From Gemmatimonadales bacterium UBA2975 (lineage in GTDB: Bacteria > Gemmatimonadota > Gemmatimonadetes > Longimicrobiales > Gaopeijiaceae): DNA of 52,479 nucleotides. Under the pieces are notes generated by a model. It saw only the letters and a program-made list of their open reading frames with translations, was not told the origin of the DNA and ran no database searches. Position 1 is the first letter of the stretch. Every line of letters begins with the position of its first letter. The position numbers and the translations under genes are program-made. Positions 25,267 through 34,484 of this stretch are shown one piece after another. The DNA is taken from assembly GCA_002348265.1 (NCBI GenBank), contig DEAT01000084.1, forward strand, positions 1-52,479. The letters run 5' to 3'.

Positions 25267-26904
25267 ATGGCAGCGAAAGAGCTCGGATTCGACGTCGAGG
25301 CGCGTGCGCGTCTCAAGGCCGGCGTCGACAAGCTGGCTTCTGCGGTCAAAGTCACTCTCGGCCCCAAGGGCCGGAATGTGGTTCTTGATCGTAAGTTCGG
25401 CTCCCCCACCGTAACCAAGGACGGAGTGTCCGTGGCCAAGGAAGTGGAGCTTGAGGATCCTGTGGAAAACATGGGTGCTCAGATGGTCAAGGAAGTCGCC
25501 ACTAAAACATCCGATGTGGCGGGTGATGGAACCACAACAGCAACCGTACTTGCACAGGCAATCTTCGGTGAAGGCCTTAAGAACGTTACCGCAGGGACAA
25601 ACCCGATGGGGATCCGTCGCGGTATCGACAAGGGGGTTGAGGTCGTGGTTGGAGAGTTGCAATCGCTCTCAACCGAGACTAAAGACAAGAATCACATCGC
25701 ACAGGTCGGTGCGATTTCCGCTAACAACAACGCCGAAATCGGTGAGCTGATTTCGGATGCGATGGAGAAAGTTGGGAAGGATGGTGTGATTACCGTCGAG
25801 GAGGCTCGTGGACTCGAGACCACGCTTGATACGGTAGACGGCATGCAGTTCGACCGTGGGTATCTTTCACCTTACTTCGTGACCGATCCAGAGAGAATGG
25901 AGGCGGTGCTTGAGGATCCAATGATTCTCATACACGACAAGAAAATCGGTTCGATGAAGGATCTTCTACCGATCCTTGAAAAGGTCGCTCAAACCGGTCG
26001 TCCGCTGTTGATCGTGGCAGAGGATGTCGAAGGGGAGGCCCTTGCGACCCTCGTCGTGAACAAGCTTCGTGGCACGTTAAAGGTAGCCGCGGTCAAGGCG
26101 CCAGGTTTTGGTGATCGGCGCAAGGCAATGCTGCAGGATATAGCGATCCTAACAGGTGGCCAGGTGATCTCCGAGGAGGTCGGGTTTAAGCTAGAGAATG
26201 CAGTTGCTAGTGACCTAGGATCGGCTAAGCGTGTTGTGATTGATAAGGACAACACGACGGTGATTGATGGTGCCGGTGACGGTGACAACATCAAGGGACG
26301 GATCGAAGAGATCCGGGTAGCGATCGACAAGAGCTCTTCGGATTATGATCGGGAGAAGCTTCAGGAACGCTTGGCGAAGCTCGCTGGAGGTGTCGCGGTA
26401 ATTAATGTTGGTGCCGCGACCGAGACCGAGATGAAAGAGAAGAAGGCACTAGTGGAAGATGCGCTGCACGCCACGCGTGCAGCCGTCGAAGAGGGTATCG
26501 TTCCAGGTGGTGGCGTTGCGCTGCTGCGCGCTCAGGCGAAGCTCGACGATCTAACACTCGATCGCGAAGACGAACAGATTGGTGTCCAAATACTTTACCG
26601 GGCTCTAGAGCATCCGATTCGTCAGATCGCCGCAAATGCTGGAGTCGAGGGAAGCATAGTAGTCGCGAAGGTCCGCGACGGTGAGGGCGCATTCGGTTAC
26701 AACGCCCAGACCGACGAGTATGAGGACTTGGTCAAGTGTGGAGTTATTGACCCGACTAAGGTGGTGCGGTCAGCGCTGCAAAATGCTTCTTCGATTGCCG
26801 GTCTATTGCTTACGACCGAGGCAGTCGTTGTCGAACAGCCGGAACCCGAAGGTGCTGGAATGCCTGGTGGCGGTGGTATGCCGGACATGGGCGGGATGAT
26901 GTAA
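25267..26904 (+). CDS. groEL: chaperonin GroEL
   Basis: A 545-residue ATP-driven folding chamber subunit. The ATP site is present (VTLGPKGRNVVLD, GDGTTTATVLAQAI), as are the apical-domain stretch KAPGFGDRRKAMLQDIAILT and EGIVPGGGVALLRA. It ends with the typical Gly-Met-rich tail GGGGMPDMGGMM. Start ATG 25267 has AGGAGAT upstream. A strong terminator follows, so groESL is a two-gene operon. Confidence 0.99.
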   Translation: MAAKELGFDVEARARLKAGVDKLASAVKVTLGPKGRNVVLDRKFGSPTVTKDGVSVAKEVELEDPVENMGAQMVKEVATKTSDVAGDGTTTATVLAQAIFGEGLKNVTAGTNPMGIRRGIDKGVEVVVGELQSLSTETKDKNHIAQVGAISANNNAEIGELISDAMEKVGKDGVITVEEARGLETTLDTVDGMQFDRGYLSPYFVTDPERMEAVLEDPMILIHDKKIGSMKDLLPILEKVAQTGRPLLIVAEDVEGEALATLVVNKLRGTLKVAAVKAPGFGDRRKAMLQDIAILTGGQVISEEVGFKLENAVASDLGSAKRVVIDKDNTTVIDGAGDGDNIKGRIEEIRVAIDKSSSDYDREKLQERLAKLAGGVAVINVGAATETEMKEKKALVEDALHATRAAVEEGIVPGGGVALLRAQAKLDDLTLDREDEQIGVQILYRALEHPIRQIAANAGVEGSIVVAKVRDGEGAFGYNAQTDEYEDLVKCGVIDPTKVVRSALQNASSIAGLLLTTEAVVVEQPEPEGAGMPGGGGMPDMGGMM

Positions 26905-26946
26905 CTGTCGCCCTCAGGCAAGTCGAATCGAAAGTCGGTTCGGTAG

Positions 26947-26985
26947 ATGGCCCGGTCACCAAGCAGGTGACCGGGCCATTGTTTT
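26947..26985 (+). terminator. rho-independent terminator of groESL
   Basis: A perfect 14-base-pair stem, 26947-26960 with 26966-26979 (ATGGCCCGGTCACC and its complement), five-base loop AAGCA, then TGTTTTA. It lies 43 bases after the groEL stop and is the strongest hairpin in the window. On the minus strand it may also end the penicillin-acylase transcript less efficiently. Confidence 0.92.
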
Positions 26986-27036
26986 AGGTAACTGCTAAGT
27001 GTGACTTAGAGTTAGGACCTACTGTGCCGGTCGCTG

Positions 27037-29217
27037 TCAACGCGCCCCCGGCACGTAGGTTTCCTCAGCGTTAGCCGAAATGTCCTCTGGGTAGAAATAC
27101 ACCGGACGAAGGGCTCCAGTGGCGTAACGTTCTGCTTGATCGTTGAAATGAGGGGAGCTTGGGTCGCCACTTTCTCCTCCTGCAGTGACAGCAAGAGCGG
27201 TCACTCGTTCTCCAAACTCGACCACTGCGACGAAAGAGTTCCCACTTGTACCGTAACGCCGAGCCGTTCCGGGGTATCGACGTGCACCAAAGGAAGCGAG
27301 CGAACCCCACCGACCCGAGTGGAAGCCTACAGGGATACTCGGTTCACTGTCTGAGAATGGTTGTTGGATGTCACCATTGATGCGCTGAAAACGGTTGATC
27401 TCCCCCCACGGTATCTTCCAGTCTCCAAATTCGCTTGTCAGTAGACTGGTGGCCGCGGCTAGAGACTGAAGATGGTCATCTCTTGTTGCGCGTTTTTCTA
27501 TGTACTCTAGGGCAGACATGGAATTGTCTCTCGCCTTCTGTGCCACGCGTTGCATCATATCTTCGGCCCAATATGTCGCTAATGATGTGGCTACGGATTC
27601 GACACCCCAACGGTAGTTCCAACTTCTAAGGATTTCGATTTGTTCTACGAGTTCAGCTTTTAATGAGTTCGATGTGGGAGCATTATCGTATGCCTGAATT
27701 AGTGCTGGAATTATGGGCTCGAAGGCTGGCATCTGACTGCTGTATGCTACCTCTAGGAGTCTTTCGAGCGTGAAGTCCGATCGGTTCGCTAGAACACGTA
27801 TTGCGTGGATTCCGCGGGCGTTTTCGCCACTCCTCTGAAAATATCTGGGGTAGTCTGATTCTCGGGGGCTGTCGGGACCTGCAGCACTATATGGCCAATT
27901 ATTGGTATTCTGAATCCAGCCTACAGGAGGATTGAAAACGTTAGGAGTTTCATCTATGGAATGAGGCATCCCCCAGTCGTTTTCCGACATGCTTCCGTCT
28001 ACTGGCTGCGTCCAATCGATGTCGTTTCTCCTCTGCGGTACAAAATTTGAGTGCCAGTAGGCGATATTCCCCTCAGAATCTGCGTATACCGTGTTATTCG
28101 ACGAGTTGGTGTGCATGGACATGTTTTCACGGTATCCGGCGAGATTTCTACGCTTGGTCCGGTCCCACGACTGTATGAGCGCAGACATGGGCTCTTCCAT
28201 AAGCGCAGTAGCCACCCATTTCCCGTCTTGCGCACGGACTATAGGGCCGTGGTGAGTGCGGAAGGTGGTGAATGAGCGCGAATCCATGCCGGTTTCGGTC
28301 CGAAATGGAACTGTTATCTCACGAACTTGCATGGGTCGTTCTTTACCGTCGACGATGTAGAAGTACTGACCATCACGCTCGACTACTGTTTCTAAATACT
28401 CGTCGATGTTGTCGACCCCACTAGACGTATGCATCCATCCAGCGTGCTCGTTGAACCCCTGGTAGATGAAGAATTGGCCCCAGGTCGAGGCGCCGTAGGC
28501 ATTCAATCCTTCATCGCTGCTCATGTGCAATTCGGAACGGAAGAAGAATGAAGTATGGGGATTGATTAAGAGTAATGAATTCCCATTCACAGTATTTTCT
28601 GGGGATATCGCTATTCCGTTAGAGCCCCGCGGTTCCTCCCAGTCGATTAGAGGTTGTTCTAAGTCCAACTGCGCCATTGCTATACCCATTGGCCCCTCTT
28701 CATAGAAGGCCTCGAGTTGACGAGTGTTCACCCTCTCGATGTCGCCACCGATCGACCCTTCTGAAAAAGTGAGTGCCATCCACGGCTCAAAACGATCTAG
28801 AACCATGGGTTCTGTTTCTGGGTGAGTATGCAAGTAATAGTTGAGACCCCCAGCCCATGCATCCATCAGGTCCTGCAACCACGTAGGACTCTGGTCGTAC
28901 GTCGCTTTAATCTCAGTGGGGTTGATGAAGAGTTTCATGCGGAGGTCTCCCCACAATTCCTCTTCACCATAGGCTTCGGCTAGTCGTCCCTGTGAAAATA
29001 GGAAGTTGCGTTCGATGCGATGGAAGTCGTCTTCCGCCTGGGCAAACACTGCACCGAATACGGCGTGTGCATCTGTAGGTCCGTGCACGTGAGCTATGCC
29101 CCAGTCGTCACGGGTTATGGTTATCTCTGATGCCATCGTTTCCCAGGCAACGACTTCGGGATCAGTAGGTAGGCATGCTATGAGGGTCAAAGAAAAGAAG
29201 ACTAGAAGCTTCTTCAT
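27037..29217 (-). CDS. penicillin acylase-family (S45) lipoprotein
   Basis: An Ntn-hydrolase of 726 residues from the ATG at 29217. It begins MKKLLVFFSLTLIAC, a lipoprotein signal with lipobox LIAC; this start is preferred over the ATG at 29262, which places 15 residues before the signal. The alpha-chain signature is ITRDDWGIAHVHGPTDAHAVFGAVFAQAEDDF. The self-cleavage site and nucleophile are in EPRGSNGIAIS with Ser199 as the new N-terminus, followed by LLINPHTSFF. The family splits amide bonds of penicillins, acyl-homoserine lactones or lipopeptides; the substrate here is unknown. It is divergent from the Asp-box gene. Confidence 0.9.
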   Translation of the reverse strand: MKKLLVFFSLTLIACLPTDPEVVAWETMASEITITRDDWGIAHVHGPTDAHAVFGAVFAQAEDDFHRIERNFLFSQGRLAEAYGEEELWGDLRMKLFINPTEIKATYDQSPTWLQDLMDAWAGGLNYYLHTHPETEPMVLDRFEPWMALTFSEGSIGGDIERVNTRQLEAFYEEGPMGIAMAQLDLEQPLIDWEEPRGSNGIAISPENTVNGNSLLLINPHTSFFFRSELHMSSDEGLNAYGASTWGQFFIYQGFNEHAGWMHTSSGVDNIDEYLETVVERDGQYFYIVDGKERPMQVREITVPFRTETGMDSRSFTTFRTHHGPIVRAQDGKWVATALMEEPMSALIQSWDRTKRRNLAGYRENMSMHTNSSNNTVYADSEGNIAYWHSNFVPQRRNDIDWTQPVDGSMSENDWGMPHSIDETPNVFNPPVGWIQNTNNWPYSAAGPDSPRESDYPRYFQRSGENARGIHAIRVLANRSDFTLERLLEVAYSSQMPAFEPIIPALIQAYDNAPTSNSLKAELVEQIEILRSWNYRWGVESVATSLATYWAEDMMQRVAQKARDNSMSALEYIEKRATRDDHLQSLAAATSLLTSEFGDWKIPWGEINRFQRINGDIQQPFSDSEPSIPVGFHSGRWGSLASFGARRYPGTARRYGTSGNSFVAVVEFGERVTALAVTAGGESGDPSSPHFNDQAERYATGALRPVYFYPEDISANAEETYVPGAR

Positions 29218-29400
29218 GATGATCTGATCGGGTGAGGGGCAGAGGTGAGTTAAGTGATGCATTGTAGGATAGAGAGGACGACTGGACCATTGCCTGAGTA
29301 TCGGGATGTCGGTTTTGGTCTGAAAAATCGACTAAAAAAGACAGGTAGAGGAAAATGGAGTTAGCATTGGGGTGCGGACAGGTCTCTAACGTTCTAGGAT

Positions 29401-29427
29401 GACAGGATCCGTACACTACAGCCTGTC
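29401..29427. repeat. inverted repeat in divergent promoter region
   Basis: GACAGG (29401-29406) and CCTGTC (29422-29427) separated by 15 bases, ending 17 bases before the ATG of the Asp-box gene. It could be a DNA operator or a 5' UTR hairpin limiting translation. The rest of the 227-base divergent gap shows no clear promoter pair. Confidence 0.4.
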
Positions 29428-29444
29428 GTCAAAGGGTTTTTCAG

Positions 29445-32400
29445 ATGCGTCTACTTAGCAGTCTACTATCGACATTTACGGTCATTATTTTCATACCTGT
29501 TGCAGTCGAGGCTCAGTCTCAGTCCGAAGTGTCGAGGGTGGCTGAAGCCTTAGAATGGCGGGAGATCGGCCCAACTATAATGGGTGGGCGCATTTCTGAT
29601 TTGGCTGTGGTCGAGAGTGACCCGGCGGTTTTTTACGTCGGCACGGCAACCGGTGGCGTATGGAAAACCCAAAACTCCGGTATCACGTTTGATCCCATAT
29701 TTGACGATCAGGTTACAGCATCGATCGGCGATGTGACGGTGGCTCCGTCAAATTCAAATGTGATATGGGTGGGTACAGGTGAACCCCAGAACCGGCAGAG
29801 TTCTCCTTGGGGCAATGGGGTTTATCGCTCTACGGATGCGGGCTTGAGTTGGGTGCATATGGGACTGGCTAATACCCATCATATATCGCGTATCCAAGTT
29901 CACCCTCATGATCCCGATATAGCATATGTAGCAGCGATGGGGCACCTGTGGGGTTCCAACCCAGAGAGAGGAGTGTACCGCACGAAGGATGGAGGTCAGA
30001 ACTGGGAACTAGTGCTGTTCGTGGATGAAAATACGGGAGCTATCGACTTGGTTATGGATCCAAGTGATCCACAGACACTCTTCGCCGCGATGTACCAGCG
30101 CCAGAGAAAGGCATGGGGGTTCAATGGCGGCGGTCCGGGGAGTGGTGTCTATCGTACGACAGATGGTGGACAAAACTGGATTGAATTGACAGAAGGACTG
30201 CCGGAAGGGGACAAGGGTAGGATCGGGTTGGATGTATACAGACGAAATGGAAATTTTTTATGCGCTATAGTGGAGGCTGATGCGCGTCTTCCGGGACAGA
30301 GTTTTGGACAGAACAACAGTGATCGTACTGTCAGGAATGGTGTATACTGCTCCATGGATCGGGGTGAGAGTTGGGAACACCGATCGACTACGAACAACAG
30401 ACCCATGTACTATTCTCAGATTCGGATCGATCCAAACGATCCGGAGCGAATGTATTTGGGCGGATCCAGCATGTATCGGACGTCGGATGGTGGACGCACG
30501 TTTACGTCCGATGCCGCGGCTGGCGTGCACCTAGACCATCACGCTCTTTGGATCAACCCGGACAATTCGGACCATATGATCCTTGGCAGTGATGGTGGTG
30601 TTTCCATCAGTTGGGATCGTTCCGATAATTGGTATCAGTTCCGGAATTTGCCGCTTGGTCAGTTCTACGAGATAGGTGTAGACATGCGCGATCCCTATCA
30701 CGTTTGTGGGGGACTGCAAGACAACGGTTCGTGGTGCGCCCCTAGCGATACCCGATCGAATCAAGGAATTCGCACACGCGACTGGTATAACGTTGGTAGC
30801 GGAGATGGGTTCTTTACCGTTATGCACCCTTTGAACACGTCACTGATGTTCGCAGAGTCTCAGGGGGGCAATCTGATCCGGGTAAATCTTGAGACCATGG
30901 AGCGGACCCGAATGCGGCCTATTGGTCGCCCTGATGCGGATGGTGAAATGCCCCAACTTCGGTGGAATTGGGATACCCCAGTAGTTCTGTCTAGCCATGA
31001 CGAGAACACGTTGTACATCGGTTCCAATATTCTCTTCCGGTCTAATGACTTAGGGCAAAGCTTCACAGCCGTCAGTGATGATCTGACATGGTCTGTGGAT
31101 CGAGACACACTGAGCATTATGGGAGTGCTTGGAAGCAGCGCTCAGATGTCTCGAAATGACGGTCAGTCTTCCTATGGCAATCTGACTGCGATTGCAGAGT
31201 CTCCTTTAAATGAAGCAGTCATTTACACGGGCGCGGACGACGGGAGGGTGCACGTTACTCGAGACAGCGGACAAACGTGGACGGACGTAACCGATCGCTT
31301 AGAAGGTCTGCCAAGTTATGCGTACGTGACCCGGATCGTCGCTTCGCATGGTGAGGATGGAGAAGTTTTCGCTGCGTTCGACAACCATCGAAATGACGAC
31401 TTCAATTCGTACTTGTACCACAGCGAAAACTTCGGCCAAGATTGGAAGAGGATTGGCAGTGGGCTTCCGGCCAGTTCCCTGAATGCGCTAGCACAGCATC
31501 CGGACAACGCCGAGTTGCTTTTTGTAGGTAACGAAGTGGGAGTGTATGTGTCTGCTGACGCTGGGGTGACATGGGTGCAGATGGGAACGGGTCTTCCCAC
31601 CGTGCCTGTCGACGACATCAAGATTCATCCTCGCGAAAATGATTTGATCATTGGGACACACGGCCGAGGAGTGTGGATCATAGATGACATTAGCCCGCTT
31701 GAGCACCTCAGCACGAACGTGATGGCCTCCAATGCTCACATCTTTCCGATTCGCAGGGCTACGTCCTTCAATCCATATACTCCACAAGGTTGGACACCAG
31801 GTATTTTTGCAGCGCCGAATCCTCCATCGGGTGCACGAATCCGCTATCACCTCAGTAGTGATGTGGACGAACTGGAACTCCGGGTGACTGATGCCACTGG
31901 AAAGCTCGTTCGAGATCTCGAGGCGCAGATGACTTCTGGCGTGCACGAGGTGATCTGGGACCTTCGCCTGCATCTAGAGGATGAAGCGTTGGAGAGCGGC
32001 AGCTTAGGCCCACGAGTGTTGCCTGGCGCCTACATAGTCGAACTCGAGACTGGTGATGACATTGTGCAGAGCGAGATTTCAGTTCGTATGGATCCGAGGG
32101 TCGAGATCGGCCGCCGGGAGCTTATGGCCCGGCATCAGGTGATGATGGATTCGTACAGAATCGGACTTGCTCTTGAGGAGGCGGAAAGAACGCTTGAAGA
32201 GGCTACAGCTCAACTAGTGGCTGCGGATAAGCTTGTCGAAGGTCGAGATGATGAAGGGCTGATGAGTGAGATCCAGGAAGTCCGCGATAAGCTCGCTGCT
32301 CTCAGTGAAGAGCTAGATGACTCGTCAGGTGGCGGATCTGCATGGAGAGGTGTCGAGAATTCTGGAGCGATGCCGACTGCAGATGCCCTTTATCTGATTG

Positions 32401-32546
32401 ATGAGTCTTGGGCGAAGGCCCCCGGTCTCACGGAAGGTGTGAACGCGATCATCAGCGATGTAGAATCGATTCTGAGACAGGTATACGCTCCGATAGCGAT
32501 GCCAGACCTTCCAAATTTGCTTCAGATACCCTCTAGGGGTGGGTGA
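29445..32546 (+). CDS. secreted sortilin/VPS10-like Asp-box (BNR) repeat protein
   Basis: A 1033-residue exported protein with a signal peptide (hydrophobic to about residue 22, VAVEAQ). The first 750 residues form beta-propellers with about ten Asp-box motifs, for example STDAGLSWVHM, TKDGGQNWELV, TTDGGQNWIEL, TRDSGQTWTDV and SADAGVTWVQM. HGRGVWIIDD ends the propeller. A C-terminal beta domain (DLRLH..LPGAYIVELETG) and a helical, probably coiled-coil stretch (LEEAERTLEEATAQLVAADK) follow. Such proteins are abundant in Gemmatimonadota and Bacteroidota and are often called glycosyl hydrolases, but no catalytic residues are evident. Likely roles are binding or protein handling in the periplasm. 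Confidence 0.85.
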   Translation: MRLLSSLLSTFTVIIFIPVAVEAQSQSEVSRVAEALEWREIGPTIMGGRISDLAVVESDPAVFYVGTATGGVWKTQNSGITFDPIFDDQVTASIGDVTVAPSNSNVIWVGTGEPQNRQSSPWGNGVYRSTDAGLSWVHMGLANTHHISRIQVHPHDPDIAYVAAMGHLWGSNPERGVYRTKDGGQNWELVLFVDENTGAIDLVMDPSDPQTLFAAMYQRQRKAWGFNGGGPGSGVYRTTDGGQNWIELTEGLPEGDKGRIGLDVYRRNGNFLCAIVEADARLPGQSFGQNNSDRTVRNGVYCSMDRGESWEHRSTTNNRPMYYSQIRIDPNDPERMYLGGSSMYRTSDGGRTFTSDAAAGVHLDHHALWINPDNSDHMILGSDGGVSISWDRSDNWYQFRNLPLGQFYEIGVDMRDPYHVCGGLQDNGSWCAPSDTRSNQGIRTRDWYNVGSGDGFFTVMHPLNTSLMFAESQGGNLIRVNLETMERTRMRPIGRPDADGEMPQLRWNWDTPVVLSSHDENTLYIGSNILFRSNDLGQSFTAVSDDLTWSVDRDTLSIMGVLGSSAQMSRNDGQSSYGNLTAIAESPLNEAVIYTGADDGRVHVTRDSGQTWTDVTDRLEGLPSYAYVTRIVASHGEDGEVFAAFDNHRNDDFNSYLYHSENFGQDWKRIGSGLPASSLNALAQHPDNAELLFVGNEVGVYVSADAGVTWVQMGTGLPTVPVDDIKIHPRENDLIIGTHGRGVWIIDDISPLEHLSTNVMASNAHIFPIRRATSFNPYTPQGWTPGIFAAPNPPSGARIRYHLSSDVDELELRVTDATGKLVRDLEAQMTSGVHEVIWDLRLHLEDEALESGSLGPRVLPGAYIVELETGDDIVQSEISVRMDPRVEIGRRELMARHQVMMDSYRIGLALEEAERTLEEATAQLVAADKLVEGRDDEGLMSEIQEVRDKLAALSEELDDSSGGGSAWRGVENSGAMPTADALYLIDESWAKAPGLTEGVNAIISDVESILRQVYAPIAMPDLPNLLQIPSRGG

Positions 32547-32549
32547 TAG

Positions 32550-32741
32550 GTGCCGGAAAGCAGATTTATAGGAGCAGATCGGCTCAAGTTACTCGTCGCT
32601 TACTTGGCGGTGGCGTTTGTGATTATGCTTGCTATTGGTGCTTTTTTGGACAGGAGTGGACTTAGGAGTGGCCTGATCCTGAGCTGGCTGCTCCTGCTCC
32701 CGGTGGGGGCGTGGCATGTACTGAAGAGGCCGTTGCAATGA
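32550..32741 (+). CDS. 63-residue two-helix membrane protein
   Basis: GTG 32550 lies three bases after the Asp-box gene stop, with GGGGTGGGTGA upstream, and its stop overlaps the ATG of the next gene as ATGA. The protein has two hydrophobic helices (LLVAYLAVAFVIMLAIGAFL and LILSWLLLLPVGAWHVL) joined by a short basic loop, and ends in KRPLQ. I do not recognise a family. The tight overlap on both sides argues that it is a real gene translated with its neighbours. Confidence 0.65.
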   Translation: MPESRFIGADRLKLLVAYLAVAFVIMLAIGAFLDRSGLRSGLILSWLLLLPVGAWHVLKRPLQ

Positions 32742-34180
32742 CAAGAAGAGTGTGTACACAAGTGTTAGTCGGTGCAGGCTTGTTGGTTTGCGCCATGGGA
32801 TGCGAGGAATCGTTACCCGTCCTGGTATGGCCGTCTGATGACGCAACGCCAACCGAGTTCAACCTTGCGATGAACGCTAAGATTCTGTGTTCTGGGATCT
32901 GGGTGCAGGGGCGTGACCCTGAGGTCCACATCGCTTCTGATCTTCGTCGATTCGATCACTTTGGGTGGAGCGACGACTTCGACTATGAGATAAACGAGGA
33001 ACGCAAACAGGTGACTCTGTCGTCACCCAGTTCAGAGCATGCCCGGATCGCTCAGCATAATGGCGATCAAGGCTGCTCGGTGCTTCCTAGGGGTATGAGT
33101 GATATACAGTTCACTCCGTCTGATGTAGGGCGTGATTGGCCGGATTCTTCACAGATGGCTTGGCCGATGGGCGAAGTCCCTACGGGTAGTGACTTGCCGG
33201 CGGAAGTGGACGTCTCTGAGTTGAAGCAAGCGCTTGATTGGGCGATGGCGAATCATGAACACGGTCAGAACACTCGAGCGTTTTTGGTACTCTATAGAGG
33301 GCAAATTATCGGAGAGCGCTACGCTCCCGATATTCCAAGAGACATGCCTCACCTTTCCTGGTCGCAAGGGAAGTCGATCACGTCAGCGTTGGTAGGCGTC
33401 TTGATAGAACAAGGTGCGCTCGCACTTCACCAGCCTGCACCTGTACCTGAGTGGGAAGGTGACGAGCGCGGTAAGATTACAATCGCGAACCTTCTTCGAA
33501 TGAGTTCGGGTCTGGATTTCAACAACTATGGACTCGGCAACGAGAACTCTCTTTCGATTGATAACCATCATTTCCGTATCTATTTCGATGGTATAGACGT
33601 ATTCGAACATGCAGTCAGTTTCCCGCTTGCTACTGAGCCAGGGACCCGATGGAGCTACTTGAACTCTGATCCTCTTATGCTTGGACGGATTATCCGACAG
33701 GCTGTGGAGGGGAGGGGTGAGGATTACCATGCTTTCCCTTGGGTAGCACTTTTTGACAGGATTGGGATTAAAAATGCTGTCCTTGAGACGGATGCGTGGG
33801 GTAACTTTATTCTGACCGGTTATGACTACATGTCAGCGAGAGATTGGGCGCGTTTCGGGCTTCTCCACCTGCAGGACGGTATTTGGGAGGGAGAGCGGAT
33901 TCTTCCGGAGGGTTGGGTCGACTTTGTCCGAACCCCGGCACCAGCTAGCGAGTCGAGTAACTATGGAGGGCAGTTTTGGCTCAATGCGGGTGGAGCGTAT
34001 GATCGAATCCCAACAGATGCTTTTTGGCCGTCTGGTTTTATGGGACAGAACACAGTGATTATACCGTCCAGGGACCTGGTAATCGTCCGCTTAGGCCCCA
34101 GTCCCGGGGGTGGTGCTACATACATGAACGAGTATGTAGGACGAGTGTTGGATGCTATCGAACAAGTCGACACGATGTGA
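32738..34180 (+). CDS. serine hydrolase, class C beta-lactamase fold, lipoprotein
   Basis: ATG 32738 overlaps the previous stop and gives MTRRVCTQVLVGAGLLVCAMGC, a probable lipoprotein signal; the earlier ATG at 32711 is inside the upstream gene. After a 150-residue N-terminal region without obvious relatives comes a beta-lactamase/DD-peptidase-like domain. It has the nucleophile motif SWSQGKSITSAL (Ser209, Lys212), the tyrosine motif YLNSDPLMLG (Tyr307) and GQFWLNAG, then SGFMGQNTVIIPSRDLVIVRLG near the third motif. Such proteins are esterases, peptidases or beta-lactamases; the substrate cannot be told. 480 residues. It closes a three-gene operon. Confidence 0.87.
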   Translation: MTRRVCTQVLVGAGLLVCAMGCEESLPVLVWPSDDATPTEFNLAMNAKILCSGIWVQGRDPEVHIASDLRRFDHFGWSDDFDYEINEERKQVTLSSPSSEHARIAQHNGDQGCSVLPRGMSDIQFTPSDVGRDWPDSSQMAWPMGEVPTGSDLPAEVDVSELKQALDWAMANHEHGQNTRAFLVLYRGQIIGERYAPDIPRDMPHLSWSQGKSITSALVGVLIEQGALALHQPAPVPEWEGDERGKITIANLLRMSSGLDFNNYGLGNENSLSIDNHHFRIYFDGIDVFEHAVSFPLATEPGTRWSYLNSDPLMLGRIIRQAVEGRGEDYHAFPWVALFDRIGIKNAVLETDAWGNFILTGYDYMSARDWARFGLLHLQDGIWEGERILPEGWVDFVRTPAPASESSNYGGQFWLNAGGAYDRIPTDAFWPSGFMGQNTVIIPSRDLVIVRLGPSPGGGATYMNEYVGRVLDAIEQVDTM

Positions 34181-34320
34181 TACTTCAGGTATGAGTGGTG
34201 TGGCTCTGACACCGAGTTCCGTACCCGGTTGACCCAGTTTACGCGTCCCGCCATCGTTGGCGTGAGCCTAACAATCAATATCACCGTGCTTGTAGTTTTT
34301 ACACTTTGAACACCGAAGTT

Positions 34321-34425
34321 ACTGACCAAAAAAACTGGTCAGGGATTTGCACACACTGGTTAGGCTTGTCCTGACCAAGAAGGAGACGCGGTGTCTGAGA
34401 CTCCACCCCGGAGCCGCTTTTTTTT
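34321..34425 (+). promoter_or_regulatory. structured thrS leader with competing hairpins and terminator
   Basis: CTGACCA (34322-34328) pairs with TGGTCAG (34336-34342). TGGTTAGG (34357-34364) pairs with CCTGACCA (34370-34377). The inner segments can instead pair perfectly with each other (TGGTCAGG 34336-34343 with 34370-34377), so the two folds exclude each other. Next, GCGG (34388-34391) and CCGC (34414-34417) close around CTCC-ACCCC-GGAG and are followed by eight Ts (34418-34425), a terminator-like end about 60 bases before thrS. GGAG at 34382-34385 could also pair with the same CTCC. This resembles an attenuator; it has no T-box consensus. Its ligand or sensor is unknown. The dyads could also be DNA operators. 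Confidence 0.55.
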
Positions 34426-34471
34426 GATGCCGTTTAGACTATCAGAATGATTGAGCGCATTGCCATTTAAG

Positions 34472-34483
34472 AGGCGAACGCCT
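34472..34483 (+). promoter_or_regulatory. hairpin masking the thrS ribosome binding site
   Basis: AGGC-GAAC-GCCT (34472-34483) lies directly before ATG 34485, and the only Shine-Dalgarno candidate, GAGG at 34471-34474, is in its 5' arm. Folding would hide the ribosome site. The stem is only four base pairs, so the effect may be modest. Confidence 0.4.
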
Positions 34484-34484
34484 G

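Noticed and set aside
29445..32546. Calling the Asp-box protein a glycosyl hydrolase
   Set aside because: Asp-box propellers are shared by sialidases and sortilin-like proteins; no catalytic Arg triad or acid pair could be seen.
34321..34425. T-box riboswitch before thrS
   Set aside because: The conserved T-box sequence (AGGGTGGNACCGCG) is absent, and no specifier loop could be placed.
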